A DNA stretch of 64,000 bases from Pseudomonas entomophila (GTDB lineage: Bacteria > Pseudomonadota > Gammaproteobacteria > Pseudomonadales > Pseudomonadaceae). Of the stretch, positions 9,772-19,977 are shown piece by piece. The DNA is taken from assembly GCF_013523165.1 (NCBI RefSeq), contig NZ_JAAMQI010000005.1, forward strand, positions 1 through 64,000, written 5' to 3'. A program made the position numbers and the translations under genes. Position 1 is the stretch's first letter, and the number at the start of each line of letters is the position of its first letter. The notes beneath the pieces are model-generated. The model was not told the origin of the DNA and did not search any database. It was given only the letters and a program-made list of their open reading frames with translations.

Positions 9772-9878
9772 GAGGGCTCTCCTGTTCACCACTGTATCGG
9801 CCTGTCAGCCGTGCACTTGAGTGTGCACCGCGCGCCGCGCCGACGCGAGCGCTAATCGAAACGGTCCGATGAGCCGGC

Positions 9879-10571
9879 TCAACGGGGGTCGCCGTCGTCC
9901 TGCTCGTCGGACACGCTGCCGGTCTCGCTCCAGGGCCGCTTGTAGATGGTCTGCCAGACCTCGTCCAGGTGCGCTCGGAACACGTCCGGGGCGGTCTTGA
10001 ACGAAGCGCTGTCGTGCCGCTCACCACCGATGGGTTCCTCGGCCGCCGGCACGATCAGCGACTCGCCGGTGAGGGTATAGCGGGCCTCGCCCTCGCGCAT
10101 CTCGAGCGTGATGTCGTGGGGGTCGATGCCACCGCCGCAGAATGCGTGGCTGGCCACGGTCGTTTCGGCGCGCCCGTTGCCGTCCAGGTCGCTCACGCCG
10201 CTGACATCGCCGTAGAAATCCACGTCCAGGTCGAGCCCGGCGCAGGTGGTCTCCTGCTCGGTCTGCCAGCGCGGCGTGAAGCCTGCGCCCTCGTGCCGCT
10301 CGTACAGGGTCGTGCGCAGCACCACCTTGTCCACTTCCTGTTCGGTTTCGGGATCGGTGGCCTGCCCGTCCACTCGGCTCAGGACCAGCAACCCTTCGCC
10401 GTCGATGTCGCGAAAGTGCACGCTCTTGATCGGCGCTCGCACGCCCAGCACTTCCAGTTGTTCGACCGGAACCGGCTCGAGCACGTCGAAACGTTTCTGT
10501 TCGCACCCCGCCAGCAGCGCGAGGCCGCTCAAGGCGAGTGCGAGGGGCAACGCAGCGGGGGAAGCGGACAT
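9879..10571 (-). CDS. Predicted lipoprotein of unknown function
   Basis: 230 aa from [17 protein letters not shown] lipobox LLAGC puts the lipidated cysteine at residue 23, so the protein is probably anchored in the envelope. The mature part carries two aspartate-rich loops, DIDGEG and DLDGNG, resembling calcium-binding or FG-GAP-like repeats, and cysteines that could form disulfides (TTCAG, AFCGGG). The C-terminus is acidic (EQDDGDP). An upstream start 22 codons earlier would bury the signal peptide, so the internal ATG is chosen. It is divergent from rapA with a 114-bp shared promoter region. No function can be assigned. Confidence 0.75.
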   Translation of the reverse strand: MSASPAALPLALALSGLALLAGCEQKRFDVLEPVPVEQLEVLGVRAPIKSVHFRDIDGEGLLVLSRVDGQATDPETEQEVDKVVLRTTLYERHEGAGFTPRWQTEQETTCAGLDLDVDFYGDVSGVSDLDGNGRAETTVASHAFCGGGIDPHDITLEMREGEARYTLTGESLIVPAAEEPIGGERHDSASFKTAPDVFRAHLDEVWQTIYKRPWSETGSVSDEQDDGDPR

Positions 10572-10685
10572 GGCGAAATCACCCTTTCGATCAGCATGGC
10601 ATTCGTCGATGAAGTGGCCAGAGGCTTTGGTCTGCATCGGCTATCCGTTAAGATAGTCGGCTTTTCATCGCGGGAGTCAGGCAGT

Positions 10686-13529
10686 ATGGCGCAGCAGTAT
10701 CAACCGGGGCAACGCTGGATCAGCGACAGCGAAGCCGAGCTAGGCCTAGGCACCGTTCTGGCGCAAGACGGTCGCCTGCTGACCGTGCTCTATCCGGCCA
10801 CCGGCGAGACCCGTCAGTACGCCCTGCGAAACGCACCGCTGACCCGCGTGCGCTTCTCCCCCGGCGACCAGATCACCCACTTCGAAGGCTGGAAGCTGAC
10901 CGTCCGCGAGGTCGAGGACCACGAGGGCCTGCTGGTCTACCACGGCCTGGACCAACAGAACCAGCCGCGCACCCTGCCCGAAACCCAGCTGTCGAACTTC
11001 ATCCAGTTCCGCCTGGCCAGCGACCGCCTGTTCGCCGGCCAGATCGACCCGCTGCCCTGGTTCTCGCTGCGCTACAACACCCTCGAGCACATCAGCCGGC
11101 AGATGCAGTCCCCGCTGTGGGGCCTGGGCGGCTATCGGGCACAACCGATCGCCCACCAGCTGCACATCGCCCGCGAAGTGGCCGACCGGATCGCGCCTCG
11201 GGTACTGCTGGCCGATGAAGTCGGCCTGGGCAAGACCATCGAGGCTGGCCTGGTGATCCATCGCCAGCTGCTGTCCGGGCGTGCCAACCGTGTGCTGATC
11301 CTGGTGCCGGAGAACCTTCAGCACCAGTGGTTGGTGGAGATGCGCCGACGCTTCAACCTGCAGGTCGCGCTGTTCGACGCCGAGCGCTTCATCGAAAGCG
11401 ATGCCAGCAACCCCTTCGAGGACACCCAGCTGGCCCTGGTGGCGCTGGAGTGGGTGACCGAGGACGAAAAGGCGCAGGACGCCCTGTTCGCCGCGGGCTG
11501 GGACCTGATGGTGGTCGACGAGGCTCACCACCTGGTATGGCACGAGGACCGGGTCAGCCGCGAGTACGCGCTGGTCGAGCAACTGGCCGAAGTCACGCCA
11601 GGCGTGCTGCTGCTGACCGCGACCCCCGAGCAGCTCGGGCAGGACAGCCACTTCGCCCGCCTGCGTCTGCTGGACCCCAACCGCTTCCATGACCTGCACG
11701 CCTTCCGTGCCGAAAGCGCGCACTACCGCCCGGTGGCCGAAGCGGTTCAGGAGCTGCTGGACGAGGGTCGTCTGTCGCCTGCTTCCCAGACCACCATCCA
11801 CGACTTCCTCGGCGCCGAGGGCGATGCCTTGCTCGCGGCCGTGAATGCCGGCGACAGCCAGGCCAGCGCACGCCTGATCCGCGAACTGCTCGACCGCCAC
11901 GGCACCGGCCGGGTCCTGTTCCGCAACACCCGTGCGGCCATCCAGGGCTTCCCCGAGCGCGAGCTGCACGCCCATCCGCTCCCCCTGCCCGAGCCCTACG
12001 GTGACCATCCCGAGCAGGTTGGCGACGGCCTCTACCCGGAAGCGGCCTTCCAGGCGCCGGAGACCAGCGACGATGCGCGCTGGTGGCGGTTCGACCCACG
12101 GGTCGAGTGGCTGGTCGACACCCTCAAGCAGCTCAAGCGCACCAAGGTCCTGGTGATCTGCGCCCACGCCGAAACCGCCATGGACCTGGAAGACGCCTTG
12201 CGCGTGCGCTCCGGTATCCCTGCCAGCGTGTTCCACGAGGGCATGAGCATTCTCGAGCGTGACCGCGCCGCTGCCTACTTCGCCGACGAAGAGTTCGGTG
12301 CCCAGGTGCTGATCTGCTCGGAAATCGGCAGCGAAGGGCGCAACTTCCAGTTCGCCCACCACCTGGTGATGTTCGACCTGCCGGCCCACCCCGACCTGCT
12401 CGAGCAGCGCATCGGCCGCCTTGACCGGATCGGCCAGAAGCAGGTGATCCAGCTGCACGTGCCGTACCTGCTCGACAGCCCGCAAGCACGGCTGTTCCAG
12501 TGGTACCACCTGGCCCTGAATGCCTTCCTGGCCACCTGCCCGACCGGCAACGCCTTGCAGCACCAGTTCGGCGAGCGCCTGCACGACCTGCTGCACGGCG
12601 GCGACGACAGCGCGTGGGACGCGCTGATCGAGGAGGCCCGTGGTGAGCGCGAGCGGCTCGAGGCCGAGCTGCACAGCGGCCGTGACCGTCTGCTGGAACT
12701 CAACTCCGGTGGCGCAGGCGAAGGCGAAGCCCTGGTCGAGGCGATCCTCGAACAGGACGATCAGTTCGCCCTGCCGATCTACATGGAGACCCTGTTCGAT
12801 GCGTTCGGCATCGACAGCGAGGACCATTCCGACAATGCGCTGATCCTCAGGCCCAGCGAGAAGATGCTCGACGCCAGCTTCCCCCTGGGCGACGACGAAG
12901 GCGTGACCATCACCTACGACCGTGACCAGGCGCTGTCTCGCGAGGACATGCAGTTCCTCACCTGGGAACACCCCATGGTGCAGGGCGGCATGGACCTGGT
13001 GCTGTCCGGCTCCATGGGCAACACGGCCGTGGCGCTGATCAAGAACAAGGCGCTCAAGCCCGGCACCGTCCTGCTCGAGCTGCTCTACGTCAGCGAAGTG
13101 GTCGCCCCGCGCAGCCTGCAGCTGGGCCGTTACCTGCCGCCTGCCGCGTTGCGTTGCCTGCTCGATGCCAATGGCAACGACCTGGGCCCGCGGGTGGCCT
13201 TCGAGACACTCAACGATCAGCTCGAAAGCGTCCCCAGGGCCAGCGCCAACAAGTTCATCCAGGCCCAGCGGGACGTGCTGTCCAAGCGCATCGCCGCCGG
13301 CGAGGAGAAGGTGCTGCCCCGTCATGAGGCCCGTGTCGCCGAAGCGCGCCGTCGCCTGGGTGACGAGGCCGACGAGGAACTGGCACGCCTGATCGCCTTG
13401 AAGGCCGTCAACCCGAGCGTGCGTGACAGCGAGATCCAGACGCTGGGCAAGCAGCGCGACGATGGCCTGGCCATGCTGGAGAAGGCTGCGCTGCGCCTGG
13501 AGGCGATTCGCATCCTGGTGGCAGGCTAG
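10686..13529 (+). CDS. rapA: RNA polymerase-associated ATPase RapA (HepA)
   Basis: 947 aa, the usual RapA length. It is a Swi2/Snf2-type translocase that binds RNA polymerase and promotes its recycling after termination. N-terminal Tudor-like domains (residues about 1-110) precede the helicase core with Walker A DEVGLGKT (177-184), the DEAH box at 278-281 ([10 protein letters not shown]), and in the second RecA lobe the conserved block [11 protein letters not shown]. The long C-terminal part matches RapA spacer and effector regions. The start [11 protein letters not shown] at 10686 is the family's N-terminus; the frame stays open far upstream, but that stretch is antisense to the lipoprotein gene. 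A 16-bp stem hairpin follows the stop. Confidence 0.97.
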   Translation: MAQQYQPGQRWISDSEAELGLGTVLAQDGRLLTVLYPATGETRQYALRNAPLTRVRFSPGDQITHFEGWKLTVREVEDHEGLLVYHGLDQQNQPRTLPETQLSNFIQFRLASDRLFAGQIDPLPWFSLRYNTLEHISRQMQSPLWGLGGYRAQPIAHQLHIAREVADRIAPRVLLADEVGLGKTIEAGLVIHRQLLSGRANRVLILVPENLQHQWLVEMRRRFNLQVALFDAERFIESDASNPFEDTQLALVALEWVTEDEKAQDALFAAGWDLMVVDEAHHLVWHEDRVSREYALVEQLAEVTPGVLLLTATPEQLGQDSHFARLRLLDPNRFHDLHAFRAESAHYRPVAEAVQELLDEGRLSPASQTTIHDFLGAEGDALLAAVNAGDSQASARLIRELLDRHGTGRVLFRNTRAAIQGFPERELHAHPLPLPEPYGDHPEQVGDGLYPEAAFQAPETSDDARWWRFDPRVEWLVDTLKQLKRTKVLVICAHAETAMDLEDALRVRSGIPASVFHEGMSILERDRAAAYFADEEFGAQVLICSEIGSEGRNFQFAHHLVMFDLPAHPDLLEQRIGRLDRIGQKQVIQLHVPYLLDSPQARLFQWYHLALNAFLATCPTGNALQHQFGERLHDLLHGGDDSAWDALIEEARGERERLEAELHSGRDRLLELNSGGAGEGEALVEAILEQDDQFALPIYMETLFDAFGIDSEDHSDNALILRPSEKMLDASFPLGDDEGVTITYDRDQALSREDMQFLTWEHPMVQGGMDLVLSGSMGNTAVALIKNKALKPGTVLLELLYVSEVVAPRSLQLGRYLPPAALRCLLDANGNDLGPRVAFETLNDQLESVPRASANKFIQAQRDVLSKRIAAGEEKVLPRHEARVAEARRRLGDEADEELARLIALKAVNPSVRDSEIQTLGKQRDDGLAMLEKAALRLEAIRILVAG

Positions 13530-13536
13530 GCCGCAT

Positions 13537-13579
13537 CGTCAGGCCTTGGAACACCCGCCCGGGGTTCCAGGGCCTGACG
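13537..13579. terminator. Long hairpin after rapA
   Basis: A 16-bp inverted repeat, CGTCAGGCCTTGGAAC (13537-13552) against GTTCCAGGGCCTGACG (13564-13579) with one G-U pair, begins 8 nt after the rapA stop. There is no T-run on either side, so it may protect the 3' end or assist Rho-dependent termination. Confidence 0.55.
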
Positions 13580-13714
13580 CCCGCTCCAGCACCCGCTCAC
13601 CTGTTACCGACCTCGAGCTGCAAGGGCTCGACTGTTACCGAGCGCCACTTAAGGGGGCAGATCACTGCACCTTGAAGGTGCCGGCCTGCCCCAGGCTGCA
13701 CCCATAGTGTGCGC

Positions 13715-14023
13715 TCAACGCTGTTCCTGGTTGTCCTGCACCAGCACGAAGGGCGACACGACCACGGCCCACAGCTGAGGATCGCGTTGCTGAAAATCCA
13801 GCGCCTGCTCTACGGCCAGGGGTCCGACGGTGCCGGCCTCCCGCCAGGCGGCGAATGCTGCGTGGTGGTTTTCGGCCATGGCGGCTGCGACTTCGATCAG
13901 GTCCAGCGAGGGGTCGACCCAAATCAGGTCACCTTTGGCCCAGAAGCGCTCCAACGCTTTCCATTCGATGGTGGCGGTCTCACCCAGCAGTTTGGCATAG
14001 AGGGTGCTTGTTCGATCAGTCAT
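13715..14023 (-). CDS. DUF2288 family protein
   Basis: 102 aa beginning MTDRTSTLYAKLLGETATI. It is a small soluble protein with conserved W residues (IEWKALERFWAKGDLIWVDPSLDL) matching the DUF2288 family found in pseudomonads and cyanobacteria. The structure is probably mostly helical; the role is unknown. It is a single gene convergent with rapA and divergent from livK. Confidence 0.82.
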   Translation of the reverse strand: MTDRTSTLYAKLLGETATIEWKALERFWAKGDLIWVDPSLDLIEVAAAMAENHHAAFAAWREAGTVGPLAVEQALDFQQRDPQLWAVVVSPFVLVQDNQEQR

Positions 14024-14244
14024 GGCTAGGTATCCGGCAGGGGTCCGTTTGTTTCGAAGCGGCGGATTGTCCCAGAAAAACTTGGTTTCAAATACGGACG
14101 AACGGCTTTGGCGCGGTTTTACGGGGCGATGCAGGGGTTATCCGGTGGGTAATGGCGTTTTAATGTACGTTCATGTCGATCAGGCGACACCCTCGAGCCA
14201 AGCCTTCAAACCGCGGCTTTTCAAGCGAACGGACCCCGCTCTAC

Positions 14245-14277
14245 ACTGTACCGGTACAGTTCCGGGACATGTTCCGG
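14245..14277. promoter_or_regulatory. Two adjacent 16-bp palindromes upstream of livK
   Basis: ACTGTACCGGTACAGT (14245-14260) is a perfect 16-bp palindrome. One base later CCGGGACATGTTCCGG (14262-14277) is a palindrome with a single mismatched pair. They lie about 105-140 bp before the livK start, in a 359-bp non-coding region shared with the divergent DUF2288 gene. The shape suggests operators for a dimeric repressor or activator (for example TetR- or Lrp-like). No T-run follows, so a terminator is unlikely. I cannot name the regulator. The rest of 14024-14382 shows no gene. Confidence 0.5.
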
Positions 14278-14382
14278 GGGAAGGTGGGCGTGTGTGATGG
14301 CATGGCCATGACGCCAGTCCCGCCCGGTCTGTAGCCCTGGCCGCCAGGACCATAAGAATTACAACAGAATGAGTGGAGCACC

Positions 14383-15498
14383 ATGATCAAGATTTCCAAG
14401 CTGTTCGCTGCAATGGTATTGGCCGGTGTCGCGAGCCATTCGATGGCCGCCGACACCATCAAGATCGGCATCGCCGGCCCCAAGACCGGCCCGGTCACGC
14501 AGTACGGTGACATGCAGTTCATCGGCGCCAAGCAGGCCATCAAGGACATCAACGCCAAGGGCGGCGTCGATGGCAAGATGCTCGAGGCCAAGGAATACGA
14601 TGATGCCTGCGATCCCAAGCAGGCCGTGGCGGTCGCCAACAAGGTGGTCAACGACGGAGTGAAGTTCGTCATCGGTCACCTGTGCTCCAGCTCCACTCAA
14701 CCGGCCTCGGACATCTACGAGGACGAGGGCGTGATCATGATCACCCCGGCGGCCACCAGCCCCGAGATCACCTCGCGTGGCTACAAGCTGGTGTTCCGCA
14801 CCATCGGCCTGGACAGCGCCCAGGGCCCGGCGGCAGGCAACTACATCGCCGACCACGTCAAGCCCAAGGTCGTCGCAGTCCTGCACGACAAGCAGCAGTA
14901 CGGTGAAGGCATCGCCACCGCCGTCAAGCAGACCCTCGAGAGCAAGAACGTCAAGGTTGCCGTCTTCGAAGGCCTCAACGCGGGTGACAAGGACTTCTCC
15001 TCGATCATCCAGAAGCTCAAGCAGAACAACGTCGACTTCGTCTACTACGGCGGCTATCACCCCGAGCTGGGCCTGATCCTGCGCCAGGCCAAGGAAAAGG
15101 GCCTGAACGCCAAGTTCATGGGGCCTGAGGGCGTGGGCAACGACTCGATCTCGCAGATCGCCCAGAACGCCTCCGAAGGCTTGCTGGTCACCCTGCCGAA
15201 GTCCTTCGACGCCGACCCTGAGAACAAGGCCATCGTCGAAGCGATCAAGGCCGACGGCAAGGACCCGAGCGGTCCGTTCGTCTTCCCCTCCTACTCGGCC
15301 GTGGAGCTGATCGCCCAGGGCATCAAGGCTGCCGGCAGCGAAGAGACCGACGCAGTAGCGGCCGCCTTGCACAAAGGCAGCTTCAAGACGCCGACCGGCA
15401 CCCTGTCGTTCGACGACAAGGGCGACCTCAAGGACTTCAAGTTCGTGGTCTACGAGTGGCACTTCGGCAAGCCCAAGACCGAAGTCTCGCCCCAGTGA
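14383..15498 (+). CDS. livK: Branched-chain amino acid ABC transporter, substrate-binding protein
   Basis: 371 aa (LivK/BraC). A signal peptide of about 22 residues (MIKISKLFAAMVLAGVASHS, then MA before ADTIKIG) exports it to the periplasm, where it should bind leucine, isoleucine and valine and sometimes alanine. The fold family is type I periplasmic binding protein. The Cys pair in DDACDPK and GHLCSSS matches the conserved disulfide, and ATSPEIT fits the ligand-binding Ser/Thr segment. It is the first gene of livKHMGF. A terminator-like hairpin between livK and livH would make the binding protein more abundant than the membrane parts. Possible upstream control is by the palindromes at 14245-14277. 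Confidence 0.97.
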   Translation: MIKISKLFAAMVLAGVASHSMAADTIKIGIAGPKTGPVTQYGDMQFIGAKQAIKDINAKGGVDGKMLEAKEYDDACDPKQAVAVANKVVNDGVKFVIGHLCSSSTQPASDIYEDEGVIMITPAATSPEITSRGYKLVFRTIGLDSAQGPAAGNYIADHVKPKVVAVLHDKQQYGEGIATAVKQTLESKNVKVAVFEGLNAGDKDFSSIIQKLKQNNVDFVYYGGYHPELGLILRQAKEKGLNAKFMGPEGVGNDSISQIAQNASEGLLVTLPKSFDADPENKAIVEAIKADGKDPSGPFVFPSYSAVELIAQGIKAAGSEETDAVAAALHKGSFKTPTGTLSFDDKGDLKDFKFVVYEWHFGKPKTEVSPQ

Positions 15499-15521
15499 TC
15501 GGTATCTGACCCGCTGACCAG

Positions 15522-15553
15522 AAGCCCACTGTGCGAGCAGTGGGCTTTGTTTT
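15522..15553 (+). terminator. Partial terminator between livK and livH
   Basis: The stem AAGCCCACT/AGTGGGCTT (15522-15530 and 15539-15547) with an 8-nt loop is followed by TGTTTT. It looks like a rho-independent terminator inside the operon and probably attenuates rather than blocks transcription into livH. Confidence 0.82.
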
Positions 15554-15717
15554 ACGAGGTTCATGGGCCCGGCCGCCGCGATCCGGCGACCGGCCCACCT
15601 GAAAATCTTAAAACCGTCACCCGCGGTTCCCTGGTTGTGCGCGTTCGGTCGGCCCGTGCCGTCGGTTGAGGCCGAGCGTGTGCCCGTGAATGCGATCAGG
15701 TTTTTAGGAGCGTTGTA

Positions 15718-16641
15718 ATGCCCGAGATCTACCACTTCTTCCAACAGCTGATCAATGGCCTGACCATTGGCAGCACCTATGCCTTGATAGCCATTGGCTA
15801 CACGATGGTCTACGGCATCATTGGAATGATCAACTTCGCCCACGGCGAGGTGTACATGATCGGTTCCTACGTGGCCTTCATCGCCCTGGCGGGGCTGGCC
15901 ATGATGGGGATCGACTCGCTGCCGATCCTGATGACCGTGGCCTTCGTCGCCACCATCTTCGTCACCAGCGCCTACGGCTACAGCATCGAACGGGTCGCCT
16001 ACCGACCGCTGCGCAACAGCAACCGGCTGATCCCGCTGATTTCCGCGATCGGCATGTCGATCTTCCTGCAGAACACCGTGCTGCTGTCGCAGGACTCCAA
16101 GGACAAGTCGATCCCCAACCTGATTCCGGGGAGCTTCTCCTTCGGCCCAGGCGGCGCCGAGGAAGTCCTGGTGTCGTACATGCAGATTCTGGTATTCGTC
16201 GTCACCCTGGTGTCGATGGTCGGCCTGACCTTGTTCATCTCGCGCTCGCGCCTGGGTCGCGCCTGCCGCGCCTGCGCCGAAGACATCAAGATGGCCAACC
16301 TGCTGGGCATCAACACCAACAACATCATCGCCCTGACCTTCGTCATCGGTGCCGCGCTGGCGGCGGTGGCGGCCGTGCTGCTGAGCATGCAGTACGGTGT
16401 GATCAACCCCAACGCCGGCTTCCTGGTGGGCCTGAAAGCCTTCACCGCCGCAGTGCTCGGCGGCATCGGCAGCATTCCGGGCGCCATGCTCGGTGGGCTG
16501 GTGCTGGGCGTCGCCGAAGCCTTCGGCGCCGACATCTTCGGTGACCAGTACAAGGATGTGGTGGCGTTCGGGCTTCTGGTCCTGGTCCTGCTGTTCCGGC
16601 CGACTGGCATTCTGGGCCGTCCGGAGGTTGAAAAAGTATGA
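15718..16641 (+). CDS. livH: Branched-chain amino acid ABC transporter, permease LivH
   Basis: 307 aa (LivH/BraD). An integral membrane protein with about eight hydrophobic segments, starting [19 protein letters not shown] and containing [19 protein letters not shown], a segment characteristic of LivH. The [13 protein letters not shown] stretch is the cytoplasmic loop that contacts the ATPases. It forms the translocation pore with LivM. The stop overlaps the livM start in ATGA (4 bp), so translation is coupled. TTTTAGGAG precedes the ATG. Confidence 0.97.
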   Translation: MPEIYHFFQQLINGLTIGSTYALIAIGYTMVYGIIGMINFAHGEVYMIGSYVAFIALAGLAMMGIDSLPILMTVAFVATIFVTSAYGYSIERVAYRPLRNSNRLIPLISAIGMSIFLQNTVLLSQDSKDKSIPNLIPGSFSFGPGGAEEVLVSYMQILVFVVTLVSMVGLTLFISRSRLGRACRACAEDIKMANLLGINTNNIIALTFVIGAALAAVAAVLLSMQYGVINPNAGFLVGLKAFTAAVLGGIGSIPGAMLGGLVLGVAEAFGADIFGDQYKDVVAFGLLVLVLLFRPTGILGRPEVEKV

Positions 16642-17894
16642 ATCGCACTCTCAAACCGGCGCTCTTCAGCGCCCTGCTGGTCTGGGCCGTGGCATTCCCC
16701 GTGCTCGGCCTGAAACTCAGCATCGACGGCATCAACCTTGTCGTGCACAGCCAAGGGCCCTTCACCCTGACGGTGATCGCGGTCTGCTCGGTGCTGATGT
16801 TCCTGCGCGTGCTGTTCGACAAGCAGTGGAGCGCCGTGGTCCGCAGCCGTTCGGACCGCAAGCTGATCTCCCCGGCCGTCAGCAACTTCCTGACCCTGCC
16901 ACGCACCCAGCGCTGGATCATCCTGGGGCTGATCGTGGTGGCGCTGGTCTGGCCGTTCTTCGGCTCGCGCGGGGCGGTGGACATCGCCACGCTGATCCTG
17001 ATCTACGTGATGCTGGGGCTGGGCCTGAACATCGTGGTCGGCCTGGCAGGCCTGCTCGACCTGGGCTACGTGGGCTTCTATGCCGTCGGTGCCTACAGCT
17101 ACGCGCTGCTGTCGCATTACTATGGCCTGAGCTTCTGGATCTGCCTGCCGATCGCCGGGCTGATGGCCGCGACCTTCGGGTTCCTGCTGGGCTTCCCGGT
17201 GCTGCGCCTGCGTGGCGACTACCTGGCCATCGTCACCCTGGGGTTCGGCGAGATCATCCGGCTGTTCCTGCGCAACCTCACCGACCTCACCGGTGGCCCC
17301 AACGGCATCAGCAACATCGAGAAGCCCACGTTCTTCGGCCTGAGCTTCGAACGCCGCGCCGCCGAGGGCCTGCAGACGTTCCACGAGTTCTTCGGCCTGC
17401 CCTACAACTCGATCAACAAGGTGATCTTCCTCTACCTGGTCGCCCTGTTGCTGGCGCTGCTGGCGCTGTTCGTGATCAACCGGCTGCTGCGCATGCCGAT
17501 CGGACGCGCCTGGGAAGCCTTGCGCGAGGACGAGATCGCCTGCCGTGCGCTGGGCCTGAACCCTACCGTGATCAAGCTCTCGGCCTTCACCCTCGGGGCC
17601 AGCTTCGCGGGCTTCGCCGGCAGCTTCTTCGCCGCGCGGCAAGGCCTGGTCACACCCGAGTCGTTCACCTTCATCGAGTCGGCCATCATCCTGGCGATCG
17701 TGGTGCTCGGCGGCATGGGCTCGCAGCTGGGCGTGATCCTCGCTGCGATCGTCATGATCCTGCTGCCGGAGCTGATGCGTGAATTCAGCGAATACCGGAT
17801 GCTCATGTTCGGTGCGCTGATGGTGTTGATGATGATCTGGCGTCCGCAAGGCCTGCTGCCGATGCAACGCCCTCACCTGGAGCTGCGCCGATGA
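16638..17894 (+). CDS. livM: Branched-chain amino acid ABC transporter, permease LivM
   Basis: 418 aa (LivM/BraE), second membrane subunit. A roughly 100-residue N-terminal extension with its own hydrophobic helices (DUF3382-type region) precedes the permease core, which starts near [21 protein letters not shown]. The loop [15 protein letters not shown] is the ATPase-contact segment. The length agrees with proteobacterial LivM. It overlaps livH and livG by 4 bp on each side, showing tight coupling of the operon. Confidence 0.97.
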   Translation: MNRTLKPALFSALLVWAVAFPVLGLKLSIDGINLVVHSQGPFTLTVIAVCSVLMFLRVLFDKQWSAVVRSRSDRKLISPAVSNFLTLPRTQRWIILGLIVVALVWPFFGSRGAVDIATLILIYVMLGLGLNIVVGLAGLLDLGYVGFYAVGAYSYALLSHYYGLSFWICLPIAGLMAATFGFLLGFPVLRLRGDYLAIVTLGFGEIIRLFLRNLTDLTGGPNGISNIEKPTFFGLSFERRAAEGLQTFHEFFGLPYNSINKVIFLYLVALLLALLALFVINRLLRMPIGRAWEALREDEIACRALGLNPTVIKLSAFTLGASFAGFAGSFFAARQGLVTPESFTFIESAIILAIVVLGGMGSQLGVILAAIVMILLPELMREFSEYRMLMFGALMVLMMIWRPQGLLPMQRPHLELRR

Positions 17895-18658
17895 GCCGTG
17901 ACATCCTGCAAGTCAGCGACCTGAGCATGCGCTTTGGCGGCCTGCTGGCGGTCAACGGCGTCGGCCTGACCGTCAAGGAGCGCCAGGTCGTGGCGCTGAT
18001 CGGCCCCAACGGGGCCGGCAAGACCACCGTCTTCAACTGCCTGACCGGGTTCTACAAGCCCAGCGGCGGGACCATCCTGCTCGACGGGCAACCGATCCAG
18101 GGGCTGGCTGGGCACCAGATCGCGCGCAAGGGCGTGGTGCGTACCTTCCAGAACGTGCGCCTGTTCAAGGAAATGACCGCGCTGGAAAACCTGCTGATCG
18201 CCCAACACCGGCACCTGAACACCAACTTCCTGGCAGGCCTGTTCAAGACGCCAGCCTTCCGTCGCAGTGAGCAGGAAGCCATGGAGCGGGCGCAGTACTG
18301 GCTGGAGCGGGTCAACCTCACCGAATTCGCCAACCGCACGGCGGGCACCCTGGCCTATGGTCAGCAACGCCGCCTGGAAATCGCCCGCTGCATGATGACC
18401 CGTCCGCGGATCATCATGCTCGACGAGCCGGCGGCCGGACTCAACCCTAAGGAAACCGAAGACCTCAAGGCCCTGATCGGCTACTTGCGCGAGGAGCATG
18501 CGGTCACGGTGCTGTTGATCGAGCACGACATGAAACTGGTGATGAGCATTTCCGACCACATCGTGGTCATCAACCAGGGCACGCCCCTGGCCGACGGCAC
18601 GCCCGACGCGATTCGCGGCAACCCCGAGGTGATCAAAGCCTACCTGGGGGAAGCGTGA
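17891..18658 (+). CDS. livG: Branched-chain amino acid ABC transporter, ATPase LivG
   Basis: 255 aa (LivG/BraF). Walker [10 protein letters not shown], a signature loop in which [12 protein letters not shown] replaces the canonical LSGGQ, as is normal for LivG, Walker [12 protein letters not shown] and the switch His in LIEHDMKLV are all present. It powers transport together with LivF. It overlaps livM by 4 bp, and its TGA stop at 18656-18658 shares a base with the livF ATG. Confidence 0.97.
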   Translation: MSRDILQVSDLSMRFGGLLAVNGVGLTVKERQVVALIGPNGAGKTTVFNCLTGFYKPSGGTILLDGQPIQGLAGHQIARKGVVRTFQNVRLFKEMTALENLLIAQHRHLNTNFLAGLFKTPAFRRSEQEAMERAQYWLERVNLTEFANRTAGTLAYGQQRRLEIARCMMTRPRIIMLDEPAAGLNPKETEDLKALIGYLREEHAVTVLLIEHDMKLVMSISDHIVVINQGTPLADGTPDAIRGNPEVIKAYLGEA

Positions 18659-19359
18659 TGCTGACATTCGAGAACGTGTCCACCTTCTACGGCAAGATCC
18701 AGGCACTGCACAGCGTCAACGTGGAGATCAAGCAAGGCGAGATCGTCACCTTGATCGGCGCCAACGGCGCGGGCAAGTCGACCCTGCTGATGACCCTGTG
18801 CGGCTCGCCGCAGGCGCACGCCGGCAGCATCCGCTACCTGGGCGAGGAACTGGTCGGCCAGCCTTCATCGCACATCATGCGCAAGAGCATCGCCGTGGTA
18901 CCGGAAGGCCGGCGCGTGTTTTCCCGGCTGACGGTGGAGGAGAACCTGGCCATGGGCGGGTTCTTCACCGACAAGGACGACTACCAGGCGCAGCTGGACA
19001 AGGTGCTGCACCTGTTCCCGCGCCTGAAGGAGCGCTATGCCCAGCGCGGCGGGACCATGTCGGGGGGCGAGCAGCAGATGCTGGCGATCGGCCGGGCGCT
19101 GATGAGCAAGCCCAAGCTGCTGTTGCTCGATGAACCGTCGCTGGGCTTGGCGCCGATCATCATCCAGCAGATCTTCGACATCATCGAGCAGTTGCGCCAG
19201 GACGGCGTGACGGTCTTTCTGGTGGAGCAGAACGCCAACCAGGCGCTGAAGATCGCAGACCGCGCGTACGTGCTGGAAAACGGGCACGTGGTGATGCAAG
19301 GGTCCGGCGAGGCGCTGCTGACCGATCCGAAGGTGCGCGAGGCTTACCTGGGCGGGTGA
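18658..19359 (+). CDS. livF: Branched-chain amino acid ABC transporter, ATPase LivF
   Basis: 233 aa (LivF/BraG). Walker A GANGAGKST, signature MSGGEQQMLAIGRAL, Walker B LLLDEPSLGLAP and the H-loop replaced by VEQNANQAL (Gln-containing, as is usual for LivF) are readable. The ATG at 18658 overlaps the livG stop; an overlapping GTG at 18655 would add one residue. It is the last gene of the operon. A long imperfect hairpin at about 19389-19434 may end the transcript, with no T-run. Confidence 0.96.
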   Translation: MLTFENVSTFYGKIQALHSVNVEIKQGEIVTLIGANGAGKSTLLMTLCGSPQAHAGSIRYLGEELVGQPSSHIMRKSIAVVPEGRRVFSRLTVEENLAMGGFFTDKDDYQAQLDKVLHLFPRLKERYAQRGGTMSGGEQQMLAIGRALMSKPKLLLLDEPSLGLAPIIIQQIFDIIEQLRQDGVTVFLVEQNANQALKIADRAYVLENGHVVMQGSGEALLTDPKVREAYLGG

Positions 19360-19455
19360 TGCCCGCAGTAATGTCAATGATCTGGCCCGATGTCTGGCCG
19401 ACGTCGGTTCTGACGACGAGTCAGGCATCGGGTTGGATCGATGCAGGTTGATTTC

Positions 19456-19720
19456 GTGGGCCCTTCGGGCCCAATCGCGGCACTGGGGCCGCTCCTACAC
19501 CCGTAGTCCCGCCGCAGTAAGACAGGCAGTCACGGTCCTCATGTGAGCAACTGTCTTTTTTCTGCTACAACGCATTGACTGTTTTGTGGGCTCTCCGAGC
19601 CCAATCGCGGCACAGGGGCCGCTCCTACACCCGTAGTCCCGCCGCAGTAAGACAGGCAGTCACGGTCCCCCATGTGGGAGCGGCCCCCGTGCCGCGATTT
19701 GGCCCGCAGGGCCCACAACA
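19456..19720. repeat. REP/BIME cluster with a 130-bp offset duplication
   Basis: Three copies of a REP-like element. Two direct copies start at 19456 and 19586; each has the arms GTGGG...CCC, then AATCGCGGCAC and GGGGCCGCTCCTACAC, followed by the same spacer CCCGTAGTCCCGCCGCAGTA and more identical bases to about 19668. The copies are nearly identical over some 85 bp. A third, inverted copy (about 19674-19720, TGGGAGCGGCCCCCGTGCCG onward) pairs with the second to make a long hairpin. This is the typical GC-rich intergenic REP pair of P. putida. The region 19360-19977 otherwise shows no gene; reading frames through it are shadows. Confidence 0.8.
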
Positions 19721-19977
19721 TCAGCCACCCCCCTGTTTCAGGCAAACGTGCACTGACACCGCCCTCCGTGTGAGGCCGATTCATCGAGGCGCTGGGCCAA
19801 CCGCGTCCGGCCTGAAAGGCACCTGCACATGCCCACCCCAAGTCACCCCATCTGCACGGTCGTGCCGAGCCCCCTTCCAGCGCCTTCGAGCACCCGCGCT
19901 TGCCCTCCCCCTTGAGATCGAACGCCAGCCTGCGTAACGTGGCCGCCATCTTTCGCCCGCTCCTGGAGCCTGTCCGC

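Noticed and set aside
9969..10685. Open frame upstream of rapA that would extend it by 239 codons
   Set aside because: It runs antisense to the lipoprotein gene, and the known RapA N-terminus begins at 10686.
10746..13325. 859-codon reading frame antisense to rapA
   Set aside because: GC-rich codon use leaves antisense frames open by chance; its translation has no recognisable family and is low-complexity in V, G, Q and L.
13537..13579. Hairpin after rapA considered as a REP element
   Set aside because: Its sequence does not resemble the REP types seen at 19456-19720 and 23176-23207; it is better read as a 3' end structure.
19456..19720. Direct repeats considered as a CRISPR array
   Set aside because: Only two copies, long repeat unit, an inverted third copy and typical REP hairpins; no cas genes.
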